This document shows positions 24,530 through 32,426 of a stretch of 61,201 bases of DNA, piece by piece. A program made the translations under genes and the position numbers. The notes below the pieces were generated by a model. That model saw nothing but the letters and a program-made list of their open reading frames with translations. It had not been told where the DNA came from and searched no databases. The stretch is from UBA6019 sp035535055 (GTDB lineage: Bacteria; Chloroflexota; Dormibacteria; Dormibacterales; Dormibacteraceae): positions 1 to 61,201 of the forward strand of contig DATLQT010000097.1 of the NCBI GenBank assembly GCA_035535055.1, written 5' to 3'. Within the stretch, counting starts at the first letter, position 1. Every line of letters starts with the position of its first letter.

Positions 24530-25732
24530 TTGGCGGAGATGAGCGAGCGCGTCAACCACCCGCTGCCGACCCGCGAGCTGGAGCGGCGCTGGACGCTGAT
24601 TCGAAGGGCGATGGAGGAGCGCGGCGTGGACGTCCTCCTCGCCCAGGCCAACAACGACTTCATGGGCGGCTACGTCAAGTACCTGACCGACCTGCCGGCG
24701 ACCAACGGATATGCCCTGACGGTCGTCTTTCCACGCGACGAGCCGATGACGGTCATCGGCCAGGGCGCCTTCGGGATGGACCAGAGGTTGGCTCCGGAGG
24801 GCGACGGAATCCGCCGCGGCGTCGGACGTTTGCTCGGTGTCCCCAGCTACGCGTCGGCGTACTACACCGCCGGCTACGACAGCGAGCTGGCGTCGAGCGC
24901 GTTGGAAGGTTACCGGGGTGCAACCATCGGCTTGCTCGGCATCGGGGCGATCTCCCACGCACTCATCGACGGCCTGAGGCGAGGAGCGCTTTCCAACGCC
25001 GAGCTGATCGACGCCTCCGAGCTGGTGGACCCCATCAAGGCGGTCAAGAGCGAGGACGAGCTGGTCCTCGTGCGCGAGACCGCGCTGGCCCAGGACGCCG
25101 CCATGCAGGCGGCCTTCGCCGCCATCCGCCCAGGAATGACCGAGCTCCAGGTGGCCGCCGTCGCCGAGCACGCCGGACACGATCTCGGCAGCGAGCAGGG
25201 ACTGTTCCTGGCCTTCTCGGCGCCCTCCGGCTCGCCCGGCCAGATCGTCAACCGCCACCTCCAGGCTCGGGCGCTGCGGGAGGGCGACCAGTTCAGCCTG
25301 CTGGTCGAGAACAACGGCCCCGGCGGCTTCTACTGCGAGCTCGGCCGGACGGCCGTGCTGGGCCGGGCCAGCGACGAGATGCTCGAGCAGCAGGCGTTCG
25401 TGCTGGAGGCCCAGGAGTTCTGCACCGGCCTCCTCGGGCCGGGCGCCGACCCAGCCGAGATCTGGGAGCGTTACAACGCCTTCATGCGCGACCACGGACG
25501 GCCCGAGGAGAGGCGCGTCCATTTCCATGGGCAGGGTTACGACATGGTCGAACGCCCGCTGATCCGGTTCGACGAGACGCTGCCGGTCGGCTCCGGGATG
25601 TATTTCGCCCTCCACCCGGCCTTCTCCACCGAGCGCACCTACAGCTGGGCCTGTGACAACTTCCTTCTCCACGACGACGGCGGGATCGAGCGCCTCCACC
25701 GCATGGAGCGGCGCCTCTTCGAGCTCGGCTGA
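24530..25732 (+). CDS. M24 (creatinase/Xaa-Pro peptidase) family protein with altered metal site
   Basis: This 400-residue pita-bread-fold protein starts at TTG 24530 (or ATG 24539). The N-terminal creatinase-like domain (residues 1-150) contains 'NNDFMGGYVKYLTDLPATNG'. The C-terminal domain keeps some His positions ('RVHFHGQGYDM', 'FALHPAFS'). The usual first two Asp metal ligands, found in DxG...DxxRT contexts, are replaced by 'VENNGPGGFYCELGRT'. It may be a metal-free creatinase-like hydrolase or a diverged ligand-binding protein rather than a dinuclear aminopeptidase. It probably belongs with the CocE and hydroxyacid dehydrogenase genes functionally. Confidence 0.8.
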   Translation: MAEMSERVNHPLPTRELERRWTLIRRAMEERGVDVLLAQANNDFMGGYVKYLTDLPATNGYALTVVFPRDEPMTVIGQGAFGMDQRLAPEGDGIRRGVGRLLGVPSYASAYYTAGYDSELASSALEGYRGATIGLLGIGAISHALIDGLRRGALSNAELIDASELVDPIKAVKSEDELVLVRETALAQDAAMQAAFAAIRPGMTELQVAAVAEHAGHDLGSEQGLFLAFSAPSGSPGQIVNRHLQARALREGDQFSLLVENNGPGGFYCELGRTAVLGRASDEMLEQQAFVLEAQEFCTGLLGPGADPAEIWERYNAFMRDHGRPEERRVHFHGQGYDMVERPLIRFDETLPVGSGMYFALHPAFSTERTYSWACDNFLLHDDGGIERLHRMERRLFELG

Positions 25733-25739
25733 GGTCGCT

Positions 25740-26522
25740 TCAGGCCAGGACCTTCACGAGGCCCGCGACCCCCGCCACCACGATCACTACGCGGACCAGG
25801 TTGGGGGGCAGCCGCCTGCCCAGGACCGAGCCGAGCTGGCTGCCGGCCAGGCTCGACACCGCGATCACCAGCGCGGGCTCCCAGGCGATCCTGGCGAAGA
25901 GGACGAAGTAGACGGCGGCGACGAGGTTGGTGACGGACGCGCAAACGTTCTTGAGACCGTTGAGCCGCTGGACCGAGTCATCGATCAGGACCAAGAATAT
26001 GCCCATCAGGATCACACCCTGGGCGGCGCCGAAATAACCGCCGTAGATGGCGGTGAGGAAGACGGCGACCGGCAGCAGGACGCGCTGGGCGAGAGGACCG
26101 GTGAAATGCGGCCCCAGGTGTCGGGTGAGCCAGGGCTGGACGACGACCAGGACAACCGCGACGGCGATCAGCACGGGCACCACGGCCTTGAAGGCGCGCT
26201 GAGGAAGCACCAGCAGCAGCGCCGCCCCCAGGGTGCCGCCGCCGAGGGCCGGCACCAACAGCTGGAGAATGCGGGCTCGCTGTCCGGCCAGCTCGCGCCG
26301 ATAGCCGAACACGCTGCCGACGGTGCCGACGAAGATGCCCAGGGTATTGGAGACGTTCGCCACCACCGGCGGGAAGCCCACCGCCAGCAGGGTTGGGAAG
26401 GTGATCAGCGAACCGGAGCCGACGATCGCGTTGATGGCGCCCGCGGCGAAGCCGGCCAGGGCGACCGCCGCGATCGCGGCCAGGCTCATCGTCACCGCGA
26501 TAGTTAACCCGCTTCGCCGCAA
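25740..26522 (-). CDS. TSUP (TauE/SafE) family membrane permease
   Basis: This 260-residue protein has about eight hydrophobic helices and the duplicated TSUP pattern, visible as 'AGFAAGAINAIVGSGSLITF' near the N terminus and 'YGGYFGAAQGVILM' in the second half. The family exports or imports sulfite, sulfoacetate, taurine-derived or other organic anions. The start may be TTG 26522 or a GTG/ATG near 26490. It is convergent with the M24 gene, with 7 bp between the stops. The substrate is unknown. Confidence 0.85.
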   Translation of the reverse strand: MRRSGLTIAVTMSLAAIAAVALAGFAAGAINAIVGSGSLITFPTLLAVGFPPVVANVSNTLGIFVGTVGSVFGYRRELAGQRARILQLLVPALGGGTLGAALLLVLPQRAFKAVVPVLIAVAVVLVVVQPWLTRHLGPHFTGPLAQRVLLPVAVFLTAIYGGYFGAAQGVILMGIFLVLIDDSVQRLNGLKNVCASVTNLVAAVYFVLFARIAWEPALVIAVSSLAGSQLGSVLGRRLPPNLVRVVIVVAGVAGLVKVLA

Positions 26523-26621
26523 CCGGCTCGCAAGCTCCTCGGCGAGCTGTACCGCGCGCTTCTAACTTGGGTTCGCTACTATAACATCTTAGGATAGAGA
26601 ACCTTACTCGAACGCGGCCGG

Positions 26622-27512
26622 TTGCTGTGGCCGTTCGATTCGGCTCACGAAGACGACGGCCTCCAGCTGAGCTGGTTCGACCACTGGCTCAGGGCACGGC
26701 GAACGACATCGAATCGTTCCCGGACGAGACCTGGTTCCAGGGCCAGAACCAGTACGTCCCCGGGACCTACCCGTTCACCGCCACGCCGCAGCCCTGGTAT
26801 CTCGGCGGGTCGCCGTCAGACTCCGGCGCCGGCTCCCTCGACGACGGTTCCCCTCGGGACGGCCGTCCCGGCGGCACCTGGGTCGGCGGCGCTGCCCTGG
26901 ACCGCCTTCAACGGCATCTGCTCGCGCAGCACGACCCAGTGGACGGCCGCTGCCTTCAGCACCGGAGGCTGCGACGGCGACCAGCGCGCGACCGAGGCGC
27001 AGGGGGTGACCTTCACCGGCCCGGCGGTCAGCACCGCTCACCCACCCCAGGGACCGCTCGACCTCCACCTCGACCTGCGATCGGCGCGACCGGACGCGAC
27101 GGTGATCGCGACCCTCAGCGACGTCGCTCCCGACGGCTCCAGCAACCCCATCACCTCTGGCAGCCTCGTGCTCTCGATGCGCGAGCTGACGACCACCGCC
27201 TGCGGTGCGATCGTCGTCAGCTGCACCGAGTACGCCGACGGCAAGCCGCTCATCCCCTGGCACCCATACACCCTGGACTCGCAGACCGCGCTCACCCCGG
27301 GCGTGACCTACGGCGTCGACCTGGAGAGCTCGGCGGTGATCGAGCCGGGGCACCGGATGAGGGTCACCCTGACGACCTCGGACGTCCCCCACGAGGTCGC
27401 GACCGCGACCACCAACGCCAACTCAGCGGGCGGGGTCGTGACGGTTCTCTTCGGCCCCCGCGCACCCGTCCTACCTTTATCTCCAGACGTTCGCCGCGAG
27501 CTGGTGAAGTAG
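26622..27512 (+). pseudogene. Decayed 3' part of a CocE/NonD-type acyl esterase gene
   Basis: The first stretch in one frame reads 'FDSAHEDDGLQLSWFDHWL'. The homology then continues in another frame from about 26692 ('GTANDIESFPDETWFQG', 'QPWYLGGSPSDSG') to about 26845. From there it returns to the first frame ('WTAFNGICSRSTTQWTAAAF', 'GPLDLHLDLRSARPDATV') until the stop at 27512. This matches the C-terminal half of secreted acyl esterases of the X-Pro dipeptidyl-peptidase family, including the jelly-roll domain. The catalytic N-terminal domain is missing altogether. Two frameshifts and a truncated 5' end make function very unlikely. The bases just upstream (26565-26621) are unusually AT-rich. 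Confidence 0.75.
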
Positions 27513-27527
27513 GCCTCGCCGGTCTCC

Positions 27528-28193
27528 TTAACTCTCGTTCTGAGTGTGACGGGCCAGGTAGGCCGCAGCCTCGGCGCGGCGCGCCACCTCGAGCTTCGAC
27601 ATGATGCTGGAGAGGTAGTTCTTGACCGTCTTCTCGGCCAACCGGAGCTCGTCGCCGATCTGCCTGTTGGTGCGGCCTTCGGCGACCAGGGTGAGGATCC
27701 GCTCCTCCTGGGCTGATAGCCGCGCGAGGCGCTCGTCGCGAAGCAGGTGCTTGCCCTTGCGAAGACGGTCGAGAACACTCTTGGTCACCGCCGGGTCGAG
27801 CAGGTTTTGGCCCGAACCGACGGCGCGGATCGCGCTGACCAGCTCGCCGGAGCGGATCTGCTTGAGGACATAGCCCGCCGCGCCGGCCATGATCGAAGCA
27901 AAGAGCGCCTCGTCGTCCGCGAAGGAGGTCAGCATCAGGACCTGCGTCTGCGGCCGCTCGGCGCGGATTTCGCGGGTCGCCTCGATGCCCGAGCCGTCCG
28001 CCAGGCGCACGTCCATCACGATCACGTCGGGTCGCGAGGCCGCAGCGAACTTGACCGCCTCGGCCACGGTCGACGCCTCAGCCACCACGGCGATGTCCTC
28101 GGTCGCGTGGAGAAGGCTCTTGACGCCGTTGCGCACCACCTCGTGGTCGTCCACCAGCATCACCCGGAGTCGGTGGCTCGGAGGAGTCTGCAT
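27528..28193 (-). CDS. DevR/NarL-family response regulator
   Basis: This 221-residue regulator has a receiver domain with 'VDDHEVVR' and phospho-acceptor Asp in 'DVIVMDVRLADG' (about residue 61). Its LuxR-type DNA-binding domain contains 'NRQIGDELRLAEKTVKNYL', close in style to DevR/DosR. It is divergent from a PAS-GAF histidine kinase, its likely partner, with 71 bp between the starts. DevR-like systems often respond to hypoxia or redox state. The neighbouring cytochrome b operon would fit, but no DosR-type box is evident. Confidence 0.9.
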   Translation of the reverse strand: MQTPPSHRLRVMLVDDHEVVRNGVKSLLHATEDIAVVAEASTVAEAVKFAAASRPDVIVMDVRLADGSGIEATREIRAERPQTQVLMLTSFADDEALFASIMAGAAGYVLKQIRSGELVSAIRAVGSGQNLLDPAVTKSVLDRLRKGKHLLRDERLARLSAQEERILTLVAEGRTNRQIGDELRLAEKTVKNYLSSIMSKLEVARRAEAAAYLARHTQNES

Positions 28194-28250
28194 GTAGGGG
28201 TGAAGTCTGGCATTCCCAGCGCCCTTCGGGGAACGCGATCAGCCAGGGGC

Positions 28251-28256
28251 TATGAT
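28251..28256 (+). promoter_or_regulatory. -10 element (TATGAT) of a likely leaderless promoter
   Basis: TATGAT, five of six matches to TATAAT, ends 8 nt before the ATG of the histidine kinase at 28265. A transcript from here would start at or within a base or two of the start codon. No Shine-Dalgarno is present. Confidence 0.5.
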
Positions 28257-28264
28257 CCAGCCGG

Positions 28265-29755
28265 ATGGCCGGAGAGGCCTTGGGAAGCGACCTCCTGCGC
28301 AGCTCGGTCTTCGAGGCACTGCCGGACGGCATCGTGATCGCAGATCTCGAAGGTCGGATCATCAACGTCAACCAGCAGCTGGCGGAGCTTTCAGGCTACG
28401 CGCCCGCCGAGCTCGTCGGACAGCTGGTCGAGACTCTGGTTCCCGACTCGCTTCGAGCCCAGCACCCGCACCACCGTGCCTCCTACATAGAAGCCGGGCT
28501 GCCGACCCGCCCGATGGGGGCGAACCTACGGATACGCCTCCTGACCAAGACCGGCAATGAGGTCCCCGTGGACATCTCGCTCCGTCGCCTCGAGCTGGGG
28601 CGCGGCACCTATGTCCTGGCAGCTGTCCGCGACGCCACCGATCGCAACCGCCAGCAGGCCCGGACCGAAGCGATGCTGGAAGTCTCCCAGATGATCCTTC
28701 AAGGCCACGACACCAACGAGATCCTCGGCCTCATCGCGCGTAGGGCGCGGGAGCTCGTCGGTGCCTCCCTCGCCATGGTCAACATCCCGGCTCCGGGCGG
28801 TGACGAACTGGTCGTCCAGGTGGCCGACGGCTATGCGGAGGACCGGCTGCGTGGCCAGCGGGTGCCGGTTGACCACTCGCTCGACGGTGAGGTGCTCCGC
28901 AGCAGGGAGAGCCTGGTGGTCAAGGACGTCGCCGCCGATGCGCGTTCCGCTTCCGACGCCGTCAGGCCGATCGGCAGGGGGGCCTCGATCGTCGTGCCGC
29001 TCCGGGTTGGCGGGAGCGTCTTCGGGAGCCTATCGGTCTCCAACCTCAAGGGCGAACGCACCTTCGGAAGCGATGATCTGACGGTGGTCGAGCTCATCGC
29101 GAGCCAGGCCAGCGTCGCGATGGAGTACGGCCGCGTGCGCGACCAGCTGAGCCGGCTAGCGTTGGTCGAGGATCGTGAGAGGATTGGCCGCGAGCTCCAC
29201 GACGGCGTCATCCAGTCGCTCTTCGCGGTCGGCATGAACCTCGAGACGAGCGCCGCGATCGCCGGACCGGGCGACCTCCAGGACCGGCTCCAGCGCGCGG
29301 TGGCCGAGCTCGATCGTGCCATCCGCGACCTCCGCAACTACATCTTCGGGCTCCGGCCCGGCATCCTCGCCGACCGCCAGCTGAGCCAGGCCATCGCCGA
29401 TCTCGCCACGGACACGGCGGACAAGTCGGGCATCGTCACCGTGGTCGACGTCGATCCCGTGGTGGCTTTGGGACTCAGCCCGCGGGCCGGGGACGTCGTG
29501 CAGCTGGTGCGCGAGTCACTCTCCAACGTGGCGCGCCACTCCCGGGCGGCGACCTGCCGCGTCAGCCTCCATCGAGAGGGTGACGAGGCGGTCTTGGTGA
29601 TCGAGGACGACGGCGTCGGCTTCAACCCCTCCCCGGCCGGCACCGGCCAGGGGCTTGCCAACCTCCGCAGCCGGGCCGAGCGCCTCTCGGGAACGCTGAG
29701 CGTCGAGCCCGCCGAGGGCCAGGGCACGCGGGTCGAGGTCCGCCTCCCACTCTGA
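28265..29755 (+). CDS. PAS-GAF sensor histidine kinase, DevS-like (HisKA_3)
   Basis: This 496-residue cytosolic kinase has a PAS domain (about residues 10-130; 'ALPDGIVIADLEGRIINVN'), a GAF domain (about 140-292) and a HisKA_3 dimerisation helix with the phospho-acceptor His at 312 in 'GRELHDGVIQSLF'. The HATPase domain follows ('RESLSNVARHS', 'DDGVGFNPS', 'GQGLANLRSRAE'). PAS and GAF may hold heme or another redox ligand as in DevS/DosT, but no diagnostic ligand residue can be asserted. It is paired with the divergent response regulator. Confidence 0.9.
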   Translation: MAGEALGSDLLRSSVFEALPDGIVIADLEGRIINVNQQLAELSGYAPAELVGQLVETLVPDSLRAQHPHHRASYIEAGLPTRPMGANLRIRLLTKTGNEVPVDISLRRLELGRGTYVLAAVRDATDRNRQQARTEAMLEVSQMILQGHDTNEILGLIARRARELVGASLAMVNIPAPGGDELVVQVADGYAEDRLRGQRVPVDHSLDGEVLRSRESLVVKDVAADARSASDAVRPIGRGASIVVPLRVGGSVFGSLSVSNLKGERTFGSDDLTVVELIASQASVAMEYGRVRDQLSRLALVEDRERIGRELHDGVIQSLFAVGMNLETSAAIAGPGDLQDRLQRAVAELDRAIRDLRNYIFGLRPGILADRQLSQAIADLATDTADKSGIVTVVDVDPVVALGLSPRAGDVVQLVRESLSNVARHSRAATCRVSLHREGDEAVLVIEDDGVGFNPSPAGTGQGLANLRSRAERLSGTLSVEPAEGQGTRVEVRLPL

Positions 29756-29767
29756 GATGACATGACA

Positions 29768-29795
29768 GAACCCCGGCGCTCTAGCGCCGGGGTTC
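29768..29795. terminator. Bidirectional hairpin terminator between convergent genes
   Basis: GAACCCCGGCGCT and AGCGCCGGGGTTC form a perfect 13-bp stem, physically 12 bp or fewer with a small loop around CT. It lies 13 nt past the kinase stop and 26 nt past the stop of the convergent gene. No U tract follows on either strand, so termination may rely on hairpin strength or Rho. Confidence 0.65.
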
Positions 29796-29820
29796 GCCCG
29801 CGAGCGGGGTCGAGTTGGGG

Positions 29821-30408
29821 TTAGGCCGGGACCACCCGGGTGGACTTGGCCTGCGGGACCGTGACGGTGTCTTCCTGCTTGGAGAAGAAGAGCTCATAGA
29901 CGAGGGCGCCGAGGGCGACGAGGGCTGCCAGCATCAGGCCGAAGCCGCCCCAGATCGTGTAGGTCGCCAGCATCGACCAGCCCCACGCGTTGAGGAGCAT
30001 GTTCCGCAGGGTCTCGCCCTGGAACAGGCTCGACTTCTGCGCCTGAGCGGTCGCGATCTGAGCCGCGGTGCCGGAAGAAGTGTCAATCTGCGAATACGTC
30101 TTGCCTCCGGCGACGTTCTTCAGATGGACCGCGATGAAGTCGTTCGCGTAGATGCGAGCCTGATCACCGGTCAGGACCTCGTTGCCGGCCTGGGCGCGGA
30201 TCTCGGGCGAGAACTTGGCCGGGTCGAGTGCGCCGCCCGCGGTGATCGCCGAAGCCGGCGGGAAGGAGATCTGCTGTGCCGCCAGCTGGTCGTGGATGGT
30301 CTGGTTGACGAAGTTGCCCTCGCTGATCAGGAACAGCGACGCGCCGCCCAGGACGAGAACCAGGATCGCTTGAAGGGTGACTATCCGCCACCGCATTCCC
30401 TTGGTCAC
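29821..30408 (-). CDS. Membrane protein with extracytoplasmic domain, cytochrome-b operon member
   Basis: I do not recognise a named family for this 195-residue protein. It has an N-terminal transmembrane helix (about 9-29), an outer domain of roughly 110 residues ('FPPASAITAGGALDPAKFSP', 'VLTGDQARIYANDFIAVHL'), and a second transmembrane helix near 146-172 followed by a short charged tail. GTG 30408 is supported by AAGGAGG at ideal spacing. It lies 177 bp downstream of the split cytochrome b genes on the same strand and may be an accessory subunit of that complex. No heme or metal motif is visible. Confidence 0.65.
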   Translation of the reverse strand: MTKGMRWRIVTLQAILVLVLGGASLFLISEGNFVNQTIHDQLAAQQISFPPASAITAGGALDPAKFSPEIRAQAGNEVLTGDQARIYANDFIAVHLKNVAGGKTYSQIDTSSGTAAQIATAQAQKSSLFQGETLRNMLLNAWGWSMLATYTIWGGFGLMLAALVALGALVYELFFSKQEDTVTVPQAKSTRVVPA

Positions 30409-30585
30409 TTGAAACTGCCTCCTTGTTGGTCTGAATTCGGGGCCCTCTTGCGGAACCTCTGTCTTTATGACCAGTCAACCGCGTGGCAGGATCCGCGTCG
30501 GCTGCCGAAGGGCCCGGCCAGAGAGGGCCTTGAAGGCGGGGGTCCCAGGACCTTTGGAGGCTTGGCGAAGGACCCTGGACGCTGT

Positions 30586-31545
30586 TCAGTCGGCTGAGGC
30601 GGGCGGCGGTGTCCGCCAGATCAGCCGGTGCACGGGCACCAGGTAGGGGATGTCGCGGAGTCCCGGGATGAAGGGGATCAGCATCAGGCCCAGGCTCAGC
30701 ACGGTCATGATCAGGACGACGTACAGGTCGGCGTTGGCAGAGCCAAGCGCGGGCGGCACCTGGTACCAGAAGGTGAACAGCCAGAGCCAGGTCTGGCCCG
30801 GGTAGCTGCCGGTCTCGTTCATCATGCCCCACTGGCTGCCGGTCAGCTTCTGGTCGGCGGCGAGGCCGGAAAGGTAGCCGCCGTCCCCCATGAACAGCAG
30901 CGGCCGGGTGTAGTCGGTCTGGTAGAAGCCGCCCTGGCTCAGGAGGAGGCCGTCGAGCCCGCCCGCCTGGGCCAGGTTGAGGAGGCTGTCCATCATCGTC
31001 GGCAGCGGGCCGTAGTCGCCCTGGTCGAGGGTGATCGAGCCCGTCGACTGATCGACCTGAGCTGTGCCCAGGGCCTTGGTGTAGGCATCAAGCCAGGCGG
31101 TCCGCGACTTGGCGTCGGCGGCCTGGTACTGGCTCAGTGCGCTGGAGAGGTCCGAATCCCCCGCGGAGTGGATCTTGAGGGGAGTCAGCACGAAGTCGTT
31201 GGGCGGGTCGACCGGCTGGTGCACGCCGAGCCAGGTCTGCGGCGAGAGGAAGCCGAGCGACTGCACCGACGCGGATCCACCGTTGTAGGGCGGGCCGTAG
31301 CCGGCGGAGAGGGTGGTTCCGGCCAGCTCGCCGGTGGCGGTGGTCACGAAGTCGGCGGGATCGGCTTTGGCCCAGCTCTGGATGGTCTCCGGCTTGGCAT
31401 CGGGCGAGGAGAGGAAGAGGGCGAAGGCGAGGACCAGGACCAGGATCGCGACCAGGGCCAGCGCCAGCTCCCGTACCAGGTCGTAGGGCACCATGGGGAC
31501 GCCCCGGAAGTACTCCTCCTGGGTCTGCTCAGATGGGCGCTTCAT
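30586..31545 (-). CDS. Cytochrome b C-terminal/subunit IV-like membrane protein with outer insert
   Basis: This 319-residue protein starts at ATG 31545, overlapping the stop of the cytochrome b N-terminal gene (ATGA). An N-terminal helix (about 25-45) is followed by an unusual extracytoplasmic region of about 200 residues, then two C-terminal helices ending in 'GLRDIPYLVPVHRLIWR', reminiscent of subunit IV/cytochrome b C-terminal segments. A classic PEWY Qo motif is not seen. It probably forms one complex with the neighbouring heme-binding cytochrome b half. The large outer domain could replace a missing partner such as a Rieske protein, but this is inference. Confidence 0.65.
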   Translation of the reverse strand: MKRPSEQTQEEYFRGVPMVPYDLVRELALALVAILVLVLAFALFLSSPDAKPETIQSWAKADPADFVTTATGELAGTTLSAGYGPPYNGGSASVQSLGFLSPQTWLGVHQPVDPPNDFVLTPLKIHSAGDSDLSSALSQYQAADAKSRTAWLDAYTKALGTAQVDQSTGSITLDQGDYGPLPTMMDSLLNLAQAGGLDGLLLSQGGFYQTDYTRPLLFMGDGGYLSGLAADQKLTGSQWGMMNETGSYPGQTWLWLFTFWYQVPPALGSANADLYVVLIMTVLSLGLMLIPFIPGLRDIPYLVPVHRLIWRTPPPASAD

Positions 31546-32153
31546 GACCCGGAGGCTTCCTTCCAGCCGATCGGCTTGACCACTCCCTTCATGCGGACGA
31601 GGACGACGTGGAGGCCGACCAGGAAGAGCACGGCAAGCGGGATCAGGACCACGTGGAGCCCGTACATCTGGCCGAAGTTGAGAACGTTGAAGAAGGCACC
31701 CGCGCCGGCCGAGTTCATCGCGTCCTTGGCGTTGACGGCGATCCACTGGGCGTCGAAGTTCTGCTGCGAGACATACCCGGTGAACGCGGCCACGATGCTG
31801 ACCAGGAAGATCAGCACGCCCGCCATCCAGGTCCTTGCCCGGCCGTCTCGCCAGCCGGCGGCGAAATACTGGCCCCAGAGATGGAGGACCATGAAGAAGA
31901 AGAACATTTGGACGCTCCAGAAATGGAGGCTGTTGAAGAAGCGGCCGATCGCCGACTCGTGCCACCAGTGGGGCCCGAAGAAGGCCAGGACCATGCCGGT
32001 GACCACGACCCAGACCAGGGCGGCGATGGTGATGACCCCGAAGATGTAGACCCAGGAGCCGACGTAGTACGGCTGGCGGTCAGGCAGCAGGCTGGCGCTT
32101 GGCAGCCGCCGCTCGAGGGCCTCGCGGACGCGAACCGTCCAGGACCCGCTCAG
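31542..32153 (-). CDS. Cytochrome b6-like N-terminal (heme-binding) subunit
   Basis: This membrane cytochrome b half has four core helices. Two bis-His pairs are clear: His residues 14 apart in 'LHFWSVQMFFFFMVLH' and 15 apart in 'LHVVLIPLAVLFLVGLH', as in cytochrome b6. The start is uncertain. No ATG, GTG or TTG lies in a sensible place, but CTG at 32153 overlaps the preceding stop as CTGA, giving 203 residues; earlier in-frame sequence looks non-coding. It probably transfers electrons between the quinone pool and an outer acceptor. No Rieske or cytochrome c gene is in the operon. Confidence 0.8.
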   Translation of the reverse strand: MSGSWTVRVREALERRLPSASLLPDRQPYYVGSWVYIFGVITIAALVWVVVTGMVLAFFGPHWWHESAIGRFFNSLHFWSVQMFFFFMVLHLWGQYFAAGWRDGRARTWMAGVLIFLVSIVAAFTGYVSQQNFDAQWIAVNAKDAMNSAGAGAFFNVLNFGQMYGLHVVLIPLAVLFLVGLHVVLVRMKGVVKPIGWKEASGS

Positions 32154-32296
32154 TGCCTGCCCTCGCCGCTGCCGACGCCGTGGAAGGGCGCCAGCAACGC
32201 GATCACGAAGAGCAGGATCATCAGCCCGATGACGATCAGGTTCGGATAGGAGATGAGAATCAGACCGAGGTGCAGATAGCCGGCAGGTGCGTCCAT
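32150..32296 (-). CDS. Small single-helix membrane protein, first gene of cytochrome b operon
   Basis: This 48-residue protein (ATG 32296) has one hydrophobic helix of about 27 residues and a short tail ending in 'HGVGSGEGRH'. It resembles in size the tiny helper subunits of cytochrome complexes, but I cannot assign a family. It overlaps the cytochrome b gene by 4 nt, which strongly argues that it is real and co-translated. It faces a divergent cyclic-nucleotide-domain gene. Confidence 0.6.
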   Translation of the reverse strand: MDAPAGYLHLGLILISYPNLIVIGLMILLFVIALLAPFHGVGSGEGRH

Positions 32297-32345
32297 CAAT
32301 TCCCGATAGCATCGGGCGCGAAGGGCGGCCGGCGGGTGCCCGAGA

Positions 32346-32364
32346 GTCCCGTCACGGACGGGAC
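32346..32364. promoter_or_regulatory. Perfect 8-bp inverted repeat in divergent promoter region
   Basis: GTCCCGTC-ACG-GACGGGAC is a perfect 8-bp inverted repeat with a 3-bp spacer, 49 bp upstream of the small membrane protein start and 62 bp upstream of the cNMP-domain gene. Its position suits an operator controlling both. Its half-site order is the reverse of a DosR box (GGGAC...GTCCC), so it is not one. It could also form an RNA hairpin. Confidence 0.45.
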
Positions 32365-32426
32365 CTTCGGTCAGCCTTCGAAGCGACCGTCGGAAAAGTT
32401 GTATCTTCGCCGCGACTCCTTTTCCA

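Noticed and set aside
32346..32364. DosR/DevR-type binding box
   Set aside because: The half-sites are in GTCCC...GGGAC order, opposite to the GGGAC...GTCCC order of DosR boxes, and the spacing differs.
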